Source of the DNA: Labilibaculum antarcticum
GTDB taxonomy: Bacteria; Bacteroidota; Bacteroidia; Bacteroidales; Marinifilaceae
Assembly: GCF_002356295.1 (NCBI RefSeq)
Contig: NZ_AP018042.1
Coordinates: forward strand, 310,001 to 374,000
Direction of reading: 5' to 3'
DNA length: 64,000 bases
Positions 43,007-52,141 of the stretch are shown in pieces. The notes beneath the pieces were generated by a model. That model was given only the letters and a program-made list of their open reading frames with translations, made no database searches and was not told where the DNA came from. Each line of letters begins with the position of its first letter. Position 1 is the stretch's first letter. The position numbers and the translations under genes are program-made.

Positions 43007-44842
43007 ATGACAGAGAACAACAGATTACACATAGATAAATGGCTTCCTACATCTGCTAAGGAAGTAAAAGAAAGAGGCTGGGAAGAATTAGATGTAATTC
43101 TATTTAGTGGCGATGCCTATATTGATCATCCATCGTTTGGAGCTTCTGTTATTGGAAGAGTTCTTGAAAAAGAAGGACTTAAGGTCGCCATTGTGCCACA
43201 ACCGAACTGGCGTGACGACTTGCGCGATTTTAAAAAACTAGGAGTACCCAAACTTTTCTTTGCGGTAACTGCCGGCAATATGGATTCTATGGTGAATCAT
43301 TATACTGCAAACAAAAGATTGCGACATGATGATGCCTACACTCCTGAAGGAAGACATGGGCAAAGACCTGACCGTCCGACAATTGTGTATTCTCAGATTC
43401 TTAAAAAACTCTATCCTGATACCCCCATCGTTATTGGAGGTATTGAAGCTTCATTAAGAAGAGTAACACATTACGATTACTGGGATGATGAATTAAAGCC
43501 CAGCATACTATGTGAAAGCGATGCTGATTTATTGGTTTACGGAATGGGTGAAAAACCCTTGAAGGAAATCGTTCGATTAACAAGAAAAGGAGTTCCCTTC
43601 TATTCTTTAACTAATATTCCTCAAACCTCATTTTTGGTTTCAAAAGACGAATCTTATCCAACAAAAAAACAATGGCAGGATCAGGAATTGTATTCACATG
43701 AAGATTGCCTGAACGACAAGAAAAAATTTGCGAGTAATTTCCGTTACATTGAAATGGAATCGAATGCCATGATGGCAAAAAAATTAACTCAAGACTATAA
43801 AGATCAGAGCATAATTGTAAATCCGCCTTACCCGGTTATGAATGAAAAGGAAATGGATGAGGTTTATGATTTACCATATACCCGATTGCCACATCCCAGG
43901 TACAAAGACAAGAAGATTCCTGCTTTTGATATGATTAAATTCTCTGTTAACATGCACAGAGGTTGTTTTGGTGGCTGTTCATTCTGCACCATTTCTGCAC
44001 ATCAAGGAAAATTTATTGCCAACCGATCCGAGAAATCGATATTGAAAGAGGTTGAAAACATCACTAAAATGCCTGATTTCAAAGGCTACCTTTCCGATTT
44101 AGGAGGTCCTTCGGCCAATATGTATCAAATGAAGGGGATTTTTGAATCCATATGCAAAACCTGCAGAAGACCTTCATGCATACACCCGGATGTTTGCCCA
44201 AATTTGAACACAAATCATCAGGCAATGCTTGATATCTACAAAAAGGTAGATCAGGTTCCCGGAGTTAAAAAATCATTTGTTGGCAGTGGAATTCGTTATG
44301 ATTTAATTCTTCACCAAACAAAAGATGCCAAAATCAATAAATCAAACCGGGAATATGCAACTGAATTGATCAAGAATCACGTATCAGGAAGATTAAAAGT
44401 TGCACCAGAGCACACTTCTGATGAAGTTTTAAATGTGATGCGAAAACCATCTTTCAATTTATTTTACAAACTAAAAGCTCTTTTTGACGATATCAATAAA
44501 AAGGAAGGTTTAAACCAACAATTAATTCCTTATTTCATTTCAAGTCATCCGGGAAGTCATGGTACCGACATGGCAGATCTTGCAGTAAAAACCAAAGAAC
44601 TTGATTTTAAACTGGAACAGGTTCAGGATTTTACTCCTACACCAATGACTGTAGCTACTGTAATTTACTACTCTGGTTACCATCCATACACTTTAAAGAA
44701 AGTATTTACAGCAAAGAGTGTAAAAGAGAAGCTGTCGCAACGAAAATTCTTATTCTGGTATAAAAAGGAATATCGCGAAGCTATAAAAACAGAATTGATA
44801 AAAATGGGTAAAAAAGACATGCTAACCAAGCTATTCAAGTAG
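43007..44842 (+). CDS. YgiQ-family radical SAM protein
   Basis: 611 residues from ATG 43007. DUF-like N-terminal B12-binding-like half (DVILFSGDAYIDHPSFGASV), TIVYSQILKKLYPDTPIVIG and GGIEASLRRVTHYDYW, then the radical SAM cluster motif CFGGCSFCTISAHQG (CxxxCxxC) in the middle, and a C-terminal CKTCRRPSCIHPDVCPN Cys-rich segment and DUF3362-like tail ending in YKKEYREA. YgiQ proteins are widely conserved but their reaction is not established. The frame upstream to 42920 is rejected because a promoter lies within it. Confidence 0.92.
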   Translation: MTENNRLHIDKWLPTSAKEVKERGWEELDVILFSGDAYIDHPSFGASVIGRVLEKEGLKVAIVPQPNWRDDLRDFKKLGVPKLFFAVTAGNMDSMVNHYTANKRLRHDDAYTPEGRHGQRPDRPTIVYSQILKKLYPDTPIVIGGIEASLRRVTHYDYWDDELKPSILCESDADLLVYGMGEKPLKEIVRLTRKGVPFYSLTNIPQTSFLVSKDESYPTKKQWQDQELYSHEDCLNDKKKFASNFRYIEMESNAMMAKKLTQDYKDQSIIVNPPYPVMNEKEMDEVYDLPYTRLPHPRYKDKKIPAFDMIKFSVNMHRGCFGGCSFCTISAHQGKFIANRSEKSILKEVENITKMPDFKGYLSDLGGPSANMYQMKGIFESICKTCRRPSCIHPDVCPNLNTNHQAMLDIYKKVDQVPGVKKSFVGSGIRYDLILHQTKDAKINKSNREYATELIKNHVSGRLKVAPEHTSDEVLNVMRKPSFNLFYKLKALFDDINKKEGLNQQLIPYFISSHPGSHGTDMADLAVKTKELDFKLEQVQDFTPTPMTVATVIYYSGYHPYTLKKVFTAKSVKEKLSQRKFLFWYKKEYREAIKTELIKMGKKDMLTKLFK

Positions 44843-44942
44843 TTAGACTACTAAAAACAGCCTTTGATAACATTCTTAACGCGATTGAAAACCTCTTTTG
44901 TTTATTTGCGTATATTAGAGCAATTAACTCTAACGACTTTAC

Positions 44943-45671
44943 ATGACTAAACTCTACTTAAAGACTACTTCAATTGCGTTATTCATTCTTCTTGTGTTTT
45001 TTGTGATTTCGTGTAATAAATCAAAAGAGGACAGAACAAATGAGAATGCCATAGAATTAATGGCGAATCAAAAATACACCCTAGCAATTAAGGAATTCTC
45101 ATCAATCATTAAAGATGATAAGAACTACCTTCCGGCCTATTACAACAGAGCCATTTGTTACTCTTTTTTAAACAAGAACAGGGAAGCAATCAACGACCTT
45201 AATTTCGTGATTACCAAACAGAAATTTGAAGAGGAAGCCTATCTAAACAGAGCAATCCTATTTGAAAATCAGAAAAATTACGAGTTGGCGATTAAAGACT
45301 ACTCACACTTACTCTCAATAAACCCAAGAAACACAAAGGCTTTGCATTTCCGCGGAATTTGCAAGTATTACATGAGAAATTACAAAGGAGCAGTCAAAGA
45401 CTACGATTTATCAATAAAATACGGCATGAACTCTTCTGGTGTCTATTACAACAAAGCTGTTGCATTAGATTGCATGGAACAATACTCTAAGGCAATCAAT
45501 TACTATGATAAGGCGATAAAAATCGACACAAAATTAAAACGTGCTTACTTTGCCAGAGGAATTGCCAATTTAAAAAATGGAAATAAAGAAGCAGCTATTT
45601 CGGACATTAAGCAATCAGAAAAATTAGGGTTTAAGAAAGCCAGGAACATTCTAAAGCAAATTACAGGCTAA
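44943..45671 (+). CDS. TPR-repeat lipoprotein
   Basis: 242 residues with a lipoprotein signal peptide (IALFILLVFFVISC, Cys near 24) and about six tetratricopeptide repeats from residue 35 on (YLPAYYNRAICYSFLNKNRE, EEAYLNRAILFENQKNYELA, TKALHFRGICKYYMRNYKGA, SGVYYNKAVALDCMEQYSKA, KRAYFARGIANLKNGNKEAA). Probably membrane-tethered in the periplasm or outer membrane as a scaffold. It ends 1 bp before the convergent radical-SAM gene. Confidence 0.85.
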   Translation: MTKLYLKTTSIALFILLVFFVISCNKSKEDRTNENAIELMANQKYTLAIKEFSSIIKDDKNYLPAYYNRAICYSFLNKNREAINDLNFVITKQKFEEEAYLNRAILFENQKNYELAIKDYSHLLSINPRNTKALHFRGICKYYMRNYKGAVKDYDLSIKYGMNSSGVYYNKAVALDCMEQYSKAINYYDKAIKIDTKLKRAYFARGIANLKNGNKEAAISDIKQSEKLGFKKARNILKQITG

Positions 45672-46625
45672 TTATTCAACAGCCATATATAGTTTCCCTT
45701 GCCAAGTATCTCTCTCTACCAATTTCTTGTCAAGCTTATTAACAAACTCAAAATTTTTGATGCCCCATTTAGGAGCGATCAACCAGCCTTTAGGTGCCTG
45801 ATTAATGAAGCGTTCCAAGGTTGTTTCCGGGTTGATTCGTTCAATAACATCCACTACAAAGTCCAAATACTCTTCCATTTCGAACAGATGAAACTTTTCT
45901 GGCTCTACATCATATTCTTTGGCCATTGCTGTGCTGTTAAGAATTTGCAACTGATGCATCTTGAGCGTATCAATTGGTAAGTTTGACAACTTCACTGCAT
46001 GATCTATCATCATTTGTGGTGTGTCGAACGGAAGACCATTCACCAAATGAGCTCCGATATGAATTCCACGATTCGAAGTTCTCATTATCGTTTTCTCAGC
46101 TTCCTGATAGGTATGACCTCGATTTATAGACGCCAAAGCATTATTATTAACCGATTCCACACCGTATTCAATACTGATATAATAATCTTTTGCCAATTCC
46201 TCCAAATAACTTAAAAGAGAATCAGAAACGCAATCGGGTCGGGTACCAATTACCAAACCAACTACTTTTTCATGAGACAAAGCCTCTTCATAAATTCGTT
46301 TTAAATGGTCAATCGGTGCATAGGTATTTGAATAAGCCTGAAAATATGCCAGATAATACTGTGCTTTGTATTTGGTGTTAAAAAAATCTATGCCTAGCAA
46401 AATTTGCTCTGTAATTGTTTTCTTAGGACTACAGTAAGCTGGATTAAAACTATTGTTATTACAATAAGTGCAACCTCCTACCCCTTTGCTTCCATCCCGA
46501 TTTGGACAAGTAAAACCAGCATCGATAGATATTTTCTGAACTCGTTCCGAAAACCTTCTCTTAAATGAACTAGGAAAATCATTATACCTCTTATTAGTAC
46601 CCCACTTAAAATTCTTATCCGTCAT
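45672..46625 (-). CDS. TIGR01212-family radical SAM protein (YhcC-like)
   Basis: 317 residues from ATG 46625: KWGTNKRYNDFPSSFKRRF, then FTCPNRDGSKGVGGCTYCNN with the CPNRD...GGCTYC cluster motif, LAYFQAYSNTYAP, VIGTRPDCVSDSLL, YGVESVNNNALASINRGH and GAHLVNGLPFDTPQMM, all hallmarks of TIGR01212. Members are of unknown reaction, possibly in tRNA or RNA modification. The open frame to 46688 is upstream of a TACTTTTG promoter box (46653-46646), so the shorter start is right. Confidence 0.92.
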   Translation of the reverse strand: MTDKNFKWGTNKRYNDFPSSFKRRFSERVQKISIDAGFTCPNRDGSKGVGGCTYCNNNSFNPAYCSPKKTITEQILLGIDFFNTKYKAQYYLAYFQAYSNTYAPIDHLKRIYEEALSHEKVVGLVIGTRPDCVSDSLLSYLEELAKDYYISIEYGVESVNNNALASINRGHTYQEAEKTIMRTSNRGIHIGAHLVNGLPFDTPQMMIDHAVKLSNLPIDTLKMHQLQILNSTAMAKEYDVEPEKFHLFEMEEYLDFVVDVIERINPETTLERFINQAPKGWLIAPKWGIKNFEFVNKLDKKLVERDTWQGKLYMAVE

Positions 46626-46645
46626 AATCTTGCCTAAATGTGATG

Positions 46646-46653
46646 CAAAAGTA
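46646..46653 (-). promoter_or_regulatory. -7 box of the TIGR01212 gene
   Basis: TACTTTTG on the minus strand matches TAnnTTTG, 21 bp before the chosen ATG at 46625, and fixes that start. Confidence 0.55.
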
Positions 46654-46934
46654 CAAAAGAAATCCATTTTTATAATATTGATCTGCACTAATTGGAATTC
46701 ATCGAGTGAAGTTCACTACATTCAATTATACAAAATAAAGAACTAAAATACAGGCACCTTCATTTTACACCTGGCGAGAATACACCCAAGTATGAAATCT
46801 CGTACAATAATTGTATTTTTACATCTGATTTTGCAAAGCATTGCATAATTATTTTTTTCATTTAATAGAAAGAGCATTTCATTTATTGAAAGTATTCTTT
46901 ATATTGCTTGCGACACTTTATTAAAACTTTAAAC

Positions 46935-48491
46935 ATGTTTTCAAAACAAGACCAATCTCAATTTGAGGCCAAAGCTATTGATATTAAAACCATTGAAGAG
47001 CAACTAAGCAACTTCAAGACTGGTTTTCCTAAAATGAAACTTAAGAAGCCAGCCACAATTGATGACGGAATTTTACAAATAGGATCTGACGAACAGGCTA
47101 TTTATCAGGAAGTTTTTACAGCACATGTAAAGGACCTCTCATTGCTGAAATTTGTTCCTGCTTCGGGCGCAGCCACCAGAATGTTTAAACCACTTTACGA
47201 TTTTTTAAACACTTATCAGGACACTGAAGACGAATACCTGAAATTACTTTGTAACAAAGGACCGGAAACCATGTTTAACTTCTTTGACAGAATTGAAGAT
47301 TTTGCTTTCTATGGGGATCTTCGAAATGTTGTTTCAGAAAATAACATGGATTTGGAAAAAATGATTGATAAAAATCAATTCAAGCAAATTCTGGCCATGC
47401 TGCTAACAAGAAAAGGTCTTAACTATGCTAATCTGCCTAAGGGATTACTGAAATTCCATAGATACAAGCATTTCTCAAGAACTGCTTTTGAAGAACATTT
47501 GGTAGAGACCCTCAACTATGCTAAAAACTTTAAAGGGGATGCCCAAATTCACTTAACGGTATCGGCTGATCACAAAGAGTTATTTGAAGATCGTTTAGAA
47601 AAGACGAAAGAGACATTTGAAGAAAAATATGACGGCAAACTACAAGTTGGCTATTCGGTTCAAAAATCGTCAACCGACACAATTGCCGTTGATATAAACA
47701 ACGAGCCTTTCCGAAACGAGGATGGAACAATTCTTTTTCGACCAGGAGGACATGGCGCTTTAATTGAAAACTTAAATGAGCTGGATGCTGATATTGTTTT
47801 CATTAAAAACATTGACAATATTGTTCCTGATCGTTTAAAGGGACCAACCTACAAATTCAAAAAAGTTTTAGCGGGTGTACTGTTAGAGTACCAGTCATTT
47901 ATTTTTGAATATTTGAAAGTTCTGGAACAGGATAATAACATTTCACAAGACACTCTTGATGAGATGCTTGCTTTTTTAGAAGAAAAACTTTGTATAAAAG
48001 CACCAGCAAATCTTAAAATTGAAGATCCTGAAAAACTAAAGCAATACCTATTCACCAAATTAAACCGTCCAATTCGTGTCTGTGGTATGGTTAAGAATGA
48101 TGGAGAACCTGGAGGCGGACCATTCTGGTCAAGAAATTTAGATGGTTCTGTTTCTCTTCAAATTATTGAAGGATCGCAAATTGACAAACAAGACGTTAGA
48201 CAAAAAAACATTTTAGAACGTTCCACTCATTTTAATCCTGTTGACTTGATTTGTGGCATTAGAGACGTAAAAGGAAATAAATTTGATTTGCCTAAATTTA
48301 TCGATAAACAGACTGGTTTTATCTCTCAAAAATCGCATGACGGTAATGACCTGAAAGCAATGGAACTACCTGGTTTGTGGAATGGTGCAATGTCGGATTG
48401 GAATACTCTTTTTGTTGAAGTACCAACAGTCACATTTAATCCTGTGAAAACAGTATTTGACTTACTAAGAATTGAACATCGCAATTTATAA
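46935..48491 (+). CDS. DUF4301 family protein
   Basis: 518 residues from ATG 46935 (MFSKQDQSQFEAKAIDIKTI). Conserved blocks LKFVPASGAATRMFKPLYDF near 76-95, FHRYKHFSRTAFEEHLVE near 178-195, GGHGALIENLNELDADIVFI near 274-293 and VCGMVKNDGEPGGGPFW near 377-393 match DUF4301. The GAATRM and HGALIENL segments recall nucleotidyltransferase (UDP-sugar pyrophosphorylase-like) folds, so a sugar-nucleotide enzyme is conceivable, but no function is established. Cytoplasmic. A terminator follows at 48498-48527. Confidence 0.88.
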   Translation: MFSKQDQSQFEAKAIDIKTIEEQLSNFKTGFPKMKLKKPATIDDGILQIGSDEQAIYQEVFTAHVKDLSLLKFVPASGAATRMFKPLYDFLNTYQDTEDEYLKLLCNKGPETMFNFFDRIEDFAFYGDLRNVVSENNMDLEKMIDKNQFKQILAMLLTRKGLNYANLPKGLLKFHRYKHFSRTAFEEHLVETLNYAKNFKGDAQIHLTVSADHKELFEDRLEKTKETFEEKYDGKLQVGYSVQKSSTDTIAVDINNEPFRNEDGTILFRPGGHGALIENLNELDADIVFIKNIDNIVPDRLKGPTYKFKKVLAGVLLEYQSFIFEYLKVLEQDNNISQDTLDEMLAFLEEKLCIKAPANLKIEDPEKLKQYLFTKLNRPIRVCGMVKNDGEPGGGPFWSRNLDGSVSLQIIEGSQIDKQDVRQKNILERSTHFNPVDLICGIRDVKGNKFDLPKFIDKQTGFISQKSHDGNDLKAMELPGLWNGAMSDWNTLFVEVPTVTFNPVKTVFDLLRIEHRNL

Positions 48492-48497
48492 TTAACA

Positions 48498-48527
48498 ACG
48501 GCCTCTTACTAGGAGGCCGTTTGTTTT
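48498..48527 (+). terminator. Rho-independent terminator after the DUF4301 gene
   Basis: ACGGCCTC, loop TTACTAG, GAGGCCGT, then TTTGTTTT; 7 bp after the stop codon. Confidence 0.85.
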
Positions 48528-48582
48528 AGGCAGTACACTATAAAAATAGAAGTCTGGATAACTTTTGTTAATATCTTACATC

Positions 48583-48612
48583 TTGAATATTTTAAAATTA
48601 ATCCTATTTTTG
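48583..48612 (+). promoter_or_regulatory. Promoter of the TPR-DUF368-aroE operon
   Basis: TTG at 48583-48585, a 19-bp spacer, then TATTTTTG at 48605-48612 match the Bacteroidota consensus. The first ATG is at 48641. Confidence 0.55.
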
Positions 48613-48640
48613 CAGTGCAATAATCATTTTAATTTGATAC

Positions 48641-50044
48641 ATGATAGAAAATACAGAAAACTATCTTGATGATGATGCGCTTACTTTGGTAAGCCGGTTC
48701 GAAGAAATGGTTAAAGCTGAAACGCTCTACTATTTCGATGTTCATGAATTTGAAAGCATCATTGATCATTACATTGAGAAGAGCAATCTTTCGGAAGCTG
48801 TAAAAGTTTCGAATATTGCTAATAGACAGCACCCAGGTGCCATTTCTCTTCAAATTAAAAAAGCTCAGATTTTAGTTGATCGCGGGCAACAGCTTGAGGC
48901 ACTTGCTATCCTAAAAAAAATACAAGGAATTGAATCTTCTAACAAGGAGTTACTTCTACTTAAAGGCAATATTTATAACAATTTGGAAAAGTATGAACTT
49001 GCAAAGAAAGAATTCGATAAAGCCTTACAAGTAAGTTATGAGAATCGTGAAGATTTACTTTTCCGAATTGCACTTGCTTTCGAACAACTAAATCAGTTCG
49101 AATTTGCCATTGAATATTTAGAAGAAGCTCTGGAATTGGATGAGGAAGATTCTGAAGTTCTTTTTGAATTGGGATACTGCTATGAGAAAATTGGAGAAGA
49201 CTACCAGAGTATCGCGGCTTATGAGGCATTTCTGGAGCTTAATCCTTTCTCAGACAACGCTTGGTATAACATTGGGATAGTATTCAACCGTGTGGGAAAT
49301 TTCCCAAAAGCCGTTGAAGCTTATGAATATACTCTTGCTGTAAACGATCAACACAGTAAAGCTTATTTCAATAAAGCCAATGCTCTGGCTAATCAGGGAT
49401 TATTTGAAGATGCAATAAAATGCTACACCGAATATCTCGAATTTGATGATGATCATGCTTCCACCTATTCATACATTGGAGAATGCTTTGAAAAAATGGA
49501 AGAGCACGAACAAGCATTAATTAACTACGAAACTGCTATTAAAGCAAATGAAAATTTATCCGATCCTTGGTTTGGAATGGGCTTGGTACTCATGTATCAG
49601 GATAAAATAGATGAGAGTTTGGTTTATCTTGAAAAAGCTAAAAATCTGGATGATACAAATTCTGATTATTGGTTTGCCTTAGGATCGGCATATGCAAGAG
49701 CCAATTCTCCTCAAAAAGCGGTTCAGGCCTTTAGAGAAGCAATTGAATTGGATCCATACGACACCACTTATCCCATTACTCTTGCTGAGTATTATCATCA
49801 GAATGAAAATGAAGAAATAGCTATTGACGTGCTTCTGGAGAGTCTTAGCCAAACGCCAAATTGTCCTCAACTACTTAGCAATTTAGCGGCTTACTATGCA
49901 ATTACTGGTGATATCAATAAATCGGAGCAATACATCAGACAAGCAATTGATATCGATTCTGAAAACATAAATGATATTTTCATTCAATTTCCTGAATTAA
50001 AAGAAAACAAAAACTTCACCAAGCTTATCAAGTCGAATCAATAG
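48641..50044 (+). CDS. Cytoplasmic TPR-repeat protein
   Basis: 467 residues without a signal peptide, made of about 11-12 tetratricopeptide repeats from residue 40 to the end (for example FEFAIEYLEEALELDEEDSE, NAWYNIGIVFNRVGNFPKAV, KAYFNKANALANQGLFEDAI, DYWFALGSAYARANSPQKAV). The acidic N-terminus (IENTENYLDDDALT) is common in Bacteroidota orthologues. A protein-protein scaffold is likely; partners unknown. It is first in an operon with the DUF368 gene (41 bp gap) and aroE. Confidence 0.88.
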   Translation: MIENTENYLDDDALTLVSRFEEMVKAETLYYFDVHEFESIIDHYIEKSNLSEAVKVSNIANRQHPGAISLQIKKAQILVDRGQQLEALAILKKIQGIESSNKELLLLKGNIYNNLEKYELAKKEFDKALQVSYENREDLLFRIALAFEQLNQFEFAIEYLEEALELDEEDSEVLFELGYCYEKIGEDYQSIAAYEAFLELNPFSDNAWYNIGIVFNRVGNFPKAVEAYEYTLAVNDQHSKAYFNKANALANQGLFEDAIKCYTEYLEFDDDHASTYSYIGECFEKMEEHEQALINYETAIKANENLSDPWFGMGLVLMYQDKIDESLVYLEKAKNLDDTNSDYWFALGSAYARANSPQKAVQAFREAIELDPYDTTYPITLAEYYHQNENEEIAIDVLLESLSQTPNCPQLLSNLAAYYAITGDINKSEQYIRQAIDIDSENINDIFIQFPELKENKNFTKLIKSNQ

Positions 50045-50085
50045 TTGCATTTGAATCTGGTAAAACGATCTCAATAAAATATACT

Positions 50086-51024
50086 ATGCCCAGAAAAATG
50101 AAAGATTACCTTCTTATTGCCTTTAAGGGAATGGGAATGGGTGCTGCCGATGTTGTACCAGGTGTTTCAGGTGGAACAATTGCCTTTATTACTGGAATTT
50201 ACGAAGAGTTAATAAATAGTCTTAAATCCATAAATGGAAGTGCAGCTAAACTTCTTTTTCAATTTAAATTCAAAGAATTTTGGCAAGCAATTAACGGAAA
50301 TTTCCTATTGGCATTGATCTCCGGAATCTTCTTAAGTTTTCTGTCTTTAGCTAGGCTCATTATCTATTTACTGGCCGAACAGCCTATTTTAGTATGGTCT
50401 TTCTTCTTCGGATTAATTGTTGCTTCGGCTATTGTTATTGCTCGAAAAATAACGGAATGGAAATTACGGACTATTATAGCAATGATTATTGGTATTGGCA
50501 TCGCCTATATGGTAACAGTTGCTACACCTGCAGAAACACCTAGTTCCTATTGGTTTCTTTTTCTTTCGGGAGCTTTAGCCATTTGTGCGATGATTTTACC
50601 TGGAATATCAGGAGCTTTCATTTTGCTCCTTTTAGGAAAATACGAATTCATCATGAATGCTCTAAGTACCTTTAAATTGGATGTAATTGCAGTTGTTGGT
50701 GCTGGTGCTGTTGTAGGTCTTTTGAGTTTTTCGAACCTGCTTAGCTGGCTTTTGAGAAAATACCACAACATGACTATTGGCTTACTTGCCGGATTCATGA
50801 TAGGATCTTTGAATAAAGTATGGCCATGGAAAAATACAGTTTCAACATTTATTGACAGACATGGTGTGGAAAAACCATTGTTGCAGGAAAATATACTACC
50901 AAATACTTTTGAGAAGATAATTGGCCACGATTCAGAATTGATGTTTGCAATTCTTTTGGCCATAGCAGGATTTCTATTAATTTGGATGATGGAAAAATTC
51001 TCTCCGGAATCAAAAACAGAATAA
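50086..51024 (+). CDS. DUF368 family membrane protein
   Basis: 312 residues with about eight membrane helices. The family signature GMGMGAADVVPGVSGGTIAFITGIYEELI at the N-terminus is seen as GAADVVPGVSGGTIAF, with the symmetry-related ICAMILPGISGAFILLLLGK near 165-184. DUF368 (PopT-type) proteins are proposed undecaprenyl-phosphate transporters that return the lipid carrier to the cytoplasmic face, shown for some bacterial members. If so here, it would recycle the carrier also used by the polysaccharide locus. aroE starts 1 bp after the stop. Confidence 0.88.
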   Translation: MPRKMKDYLLIAFKGMGMGAADVVPGVSGGTIAFITGIYEELINSLKSINGSAAKLLFQFKFKEFWQAINGNFLLALISGIFLSFLSLARLIIYLLAEQPILVWSFFFGLIVASAIVIARKITEWKLRTIIAMIIGIGIAYMVTVATPAETPSSYWFLFLSGALAICAMILPGISGAFILLLLGKYEFIMNALSTFKLDVIAVVGAGAVVGLLSFSNLLSWLLRKYHNMTIGLLAGFMIGSLNKVWPWKNTVSTFIDRHGVEKPLLQENILPNTFEKIIGHDSELMFAILLAIAGFLLIWMMEKFSPESKTE

Positions 51025-51025
51025 A

Positions 51026-51766
51026 ATGGATACATTCGGAATTCTTGGTTTCCCTCTGGGTCACTCTTTTTCAAAAAAATACTTTACGGATAAGTTTACT
51101 GAAGAAAATATAGATGCTTCATTTTTAAATTTTGAGCTTCCTAACATTAAAGATTTTCCTGCTATTATGAAGCAGCATTCCGATTTAAAAGGATTATGCG
51201 TTACCATCCCATACAAACAAGATATCATTCAATTTTTGGATGAGATTGATCCTTTGGCAAAACGAATTGGAGCTGTTAATTCTGTTCAGATTATCCGTGA
51301 AAACGAGAAGGTTAAATTAGTAGGATACAATACAGACATTCATGGTTTTACTGAATCACTGCGTATTTTTCTAGATGCTGAGAAACCAAAAGCCTTGATT
51401 TTAGGTACTGGTGGCGTTTCAAAAGCTGTAGCCACAGGACTTGAAGAAATGGGAATTGAATATCAATTTGTATCCCGAACTGCTTCCCATAAATGCATCA
51501 ACTACGACATGCTTTCGAGGGAACTAATGGGCAATTACCACTTACTAGTAAACTGTACTCCTTTGGGCACCTTCCCAAAAAATGACACCTGTCCGGATAT
51601 TCCCTACGAGCTTCTCACCGAAGATCATTTTCTGTACGATGTAGTTTACAACCCGGCAGAAACTCTTTTCATGAAAAAAGGAGCAGAACAAGGTGCTAAA
51701 ACACACAACGGATTAAAAATGCTTCACCTGCAGGCAGAAAGAAATTGGGAGATTTGGAATCAATAA
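51026..51766 (+). CDS. aroE: Shikimate dehydrogenase
   Basis: 246 residues. FGILGFPLGHSFSKKYFTDK at 3-22 (SxS substrate site), LCVTIPYKQDII near 56-67 (catalytic Lys), RIGAVNSVQI near 82-91, GYNTDIHGFTESL near 101-113, ALILGTGGVSKAVATGL NADP loop near 124-140, LLVNCTPLGTFP near 172-183, and the C-terminal NGLKMLHLQAE. It reduces 3-dehydroshikimate in aromatic amino-acid synthesis. It is shorter than E. coli AroE (272) as usual in Bacteroidota. Cotranscribed with the DUF368 gene. Confidence 0.93.
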   Translation: MDTFGILGFPLGHSFSKKYFTDKFTEENIDASFLNFELPNIKDFPAIMKQHSDLKGLCVTIPYKQDIIQFLDEIDPLAKRIGAVNSVQIIRENEKVKLVGYNTDIHGFTESLRIFLDAEKPKALILGTGGVSKAVATGLEEMGIEYQFVSRTASHKCINYDMLSRELMGNYHLLVNCTPLGTFPKNDTCPDIPYELLTEDHFLYDVVYNPAETLFMKKGAEQGAKTHNGLKMLHLQAERNWEIWNQ

Positions 51767-52141
51767 TTCCAAATTTCCACCCACTCAATTAATTAAATAC
51801 GGCTGTCACCCTGACAAATTGAAGAATCTCCGTATTTACAGAGTATGCTGTTCTCCCCCTCCTCTTTAGGCATTAAAAAAAGACAAGCACCTTTCCCTGC
51901 CATTCCTATCAAGACTATAAAACACAACACGATCCATCGCCTCTCATTTTCTTTTTCAAATAAAACACTTTCCTCTACTTATCTTTTGTTAATCCACCTA
52001 CTTTCAACAACTTCGAGAACACTTTTGCGTTATACGAGTAGAAAATCCAACATTTAAACTCTGCTAATGTTCACGTATAGTCAAAAACCAATCAAATAGC
52101 AATAACTAAGTATACATCAAACCCCTATCATTTCAATAAAA
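51767..52141. other. 375-bp intergenic with inverted repeat
   Basis: TAAATACGG (51794-51802) pairs with CCGTATTTA (51830-51838) around a GTCACCCTGACAAATTGAAG loop that resembles a dispersed Bacteroidota repeat. It may double as the aroE terminator. The remainder is AT-rich without a gene. Confidence 0.5.
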
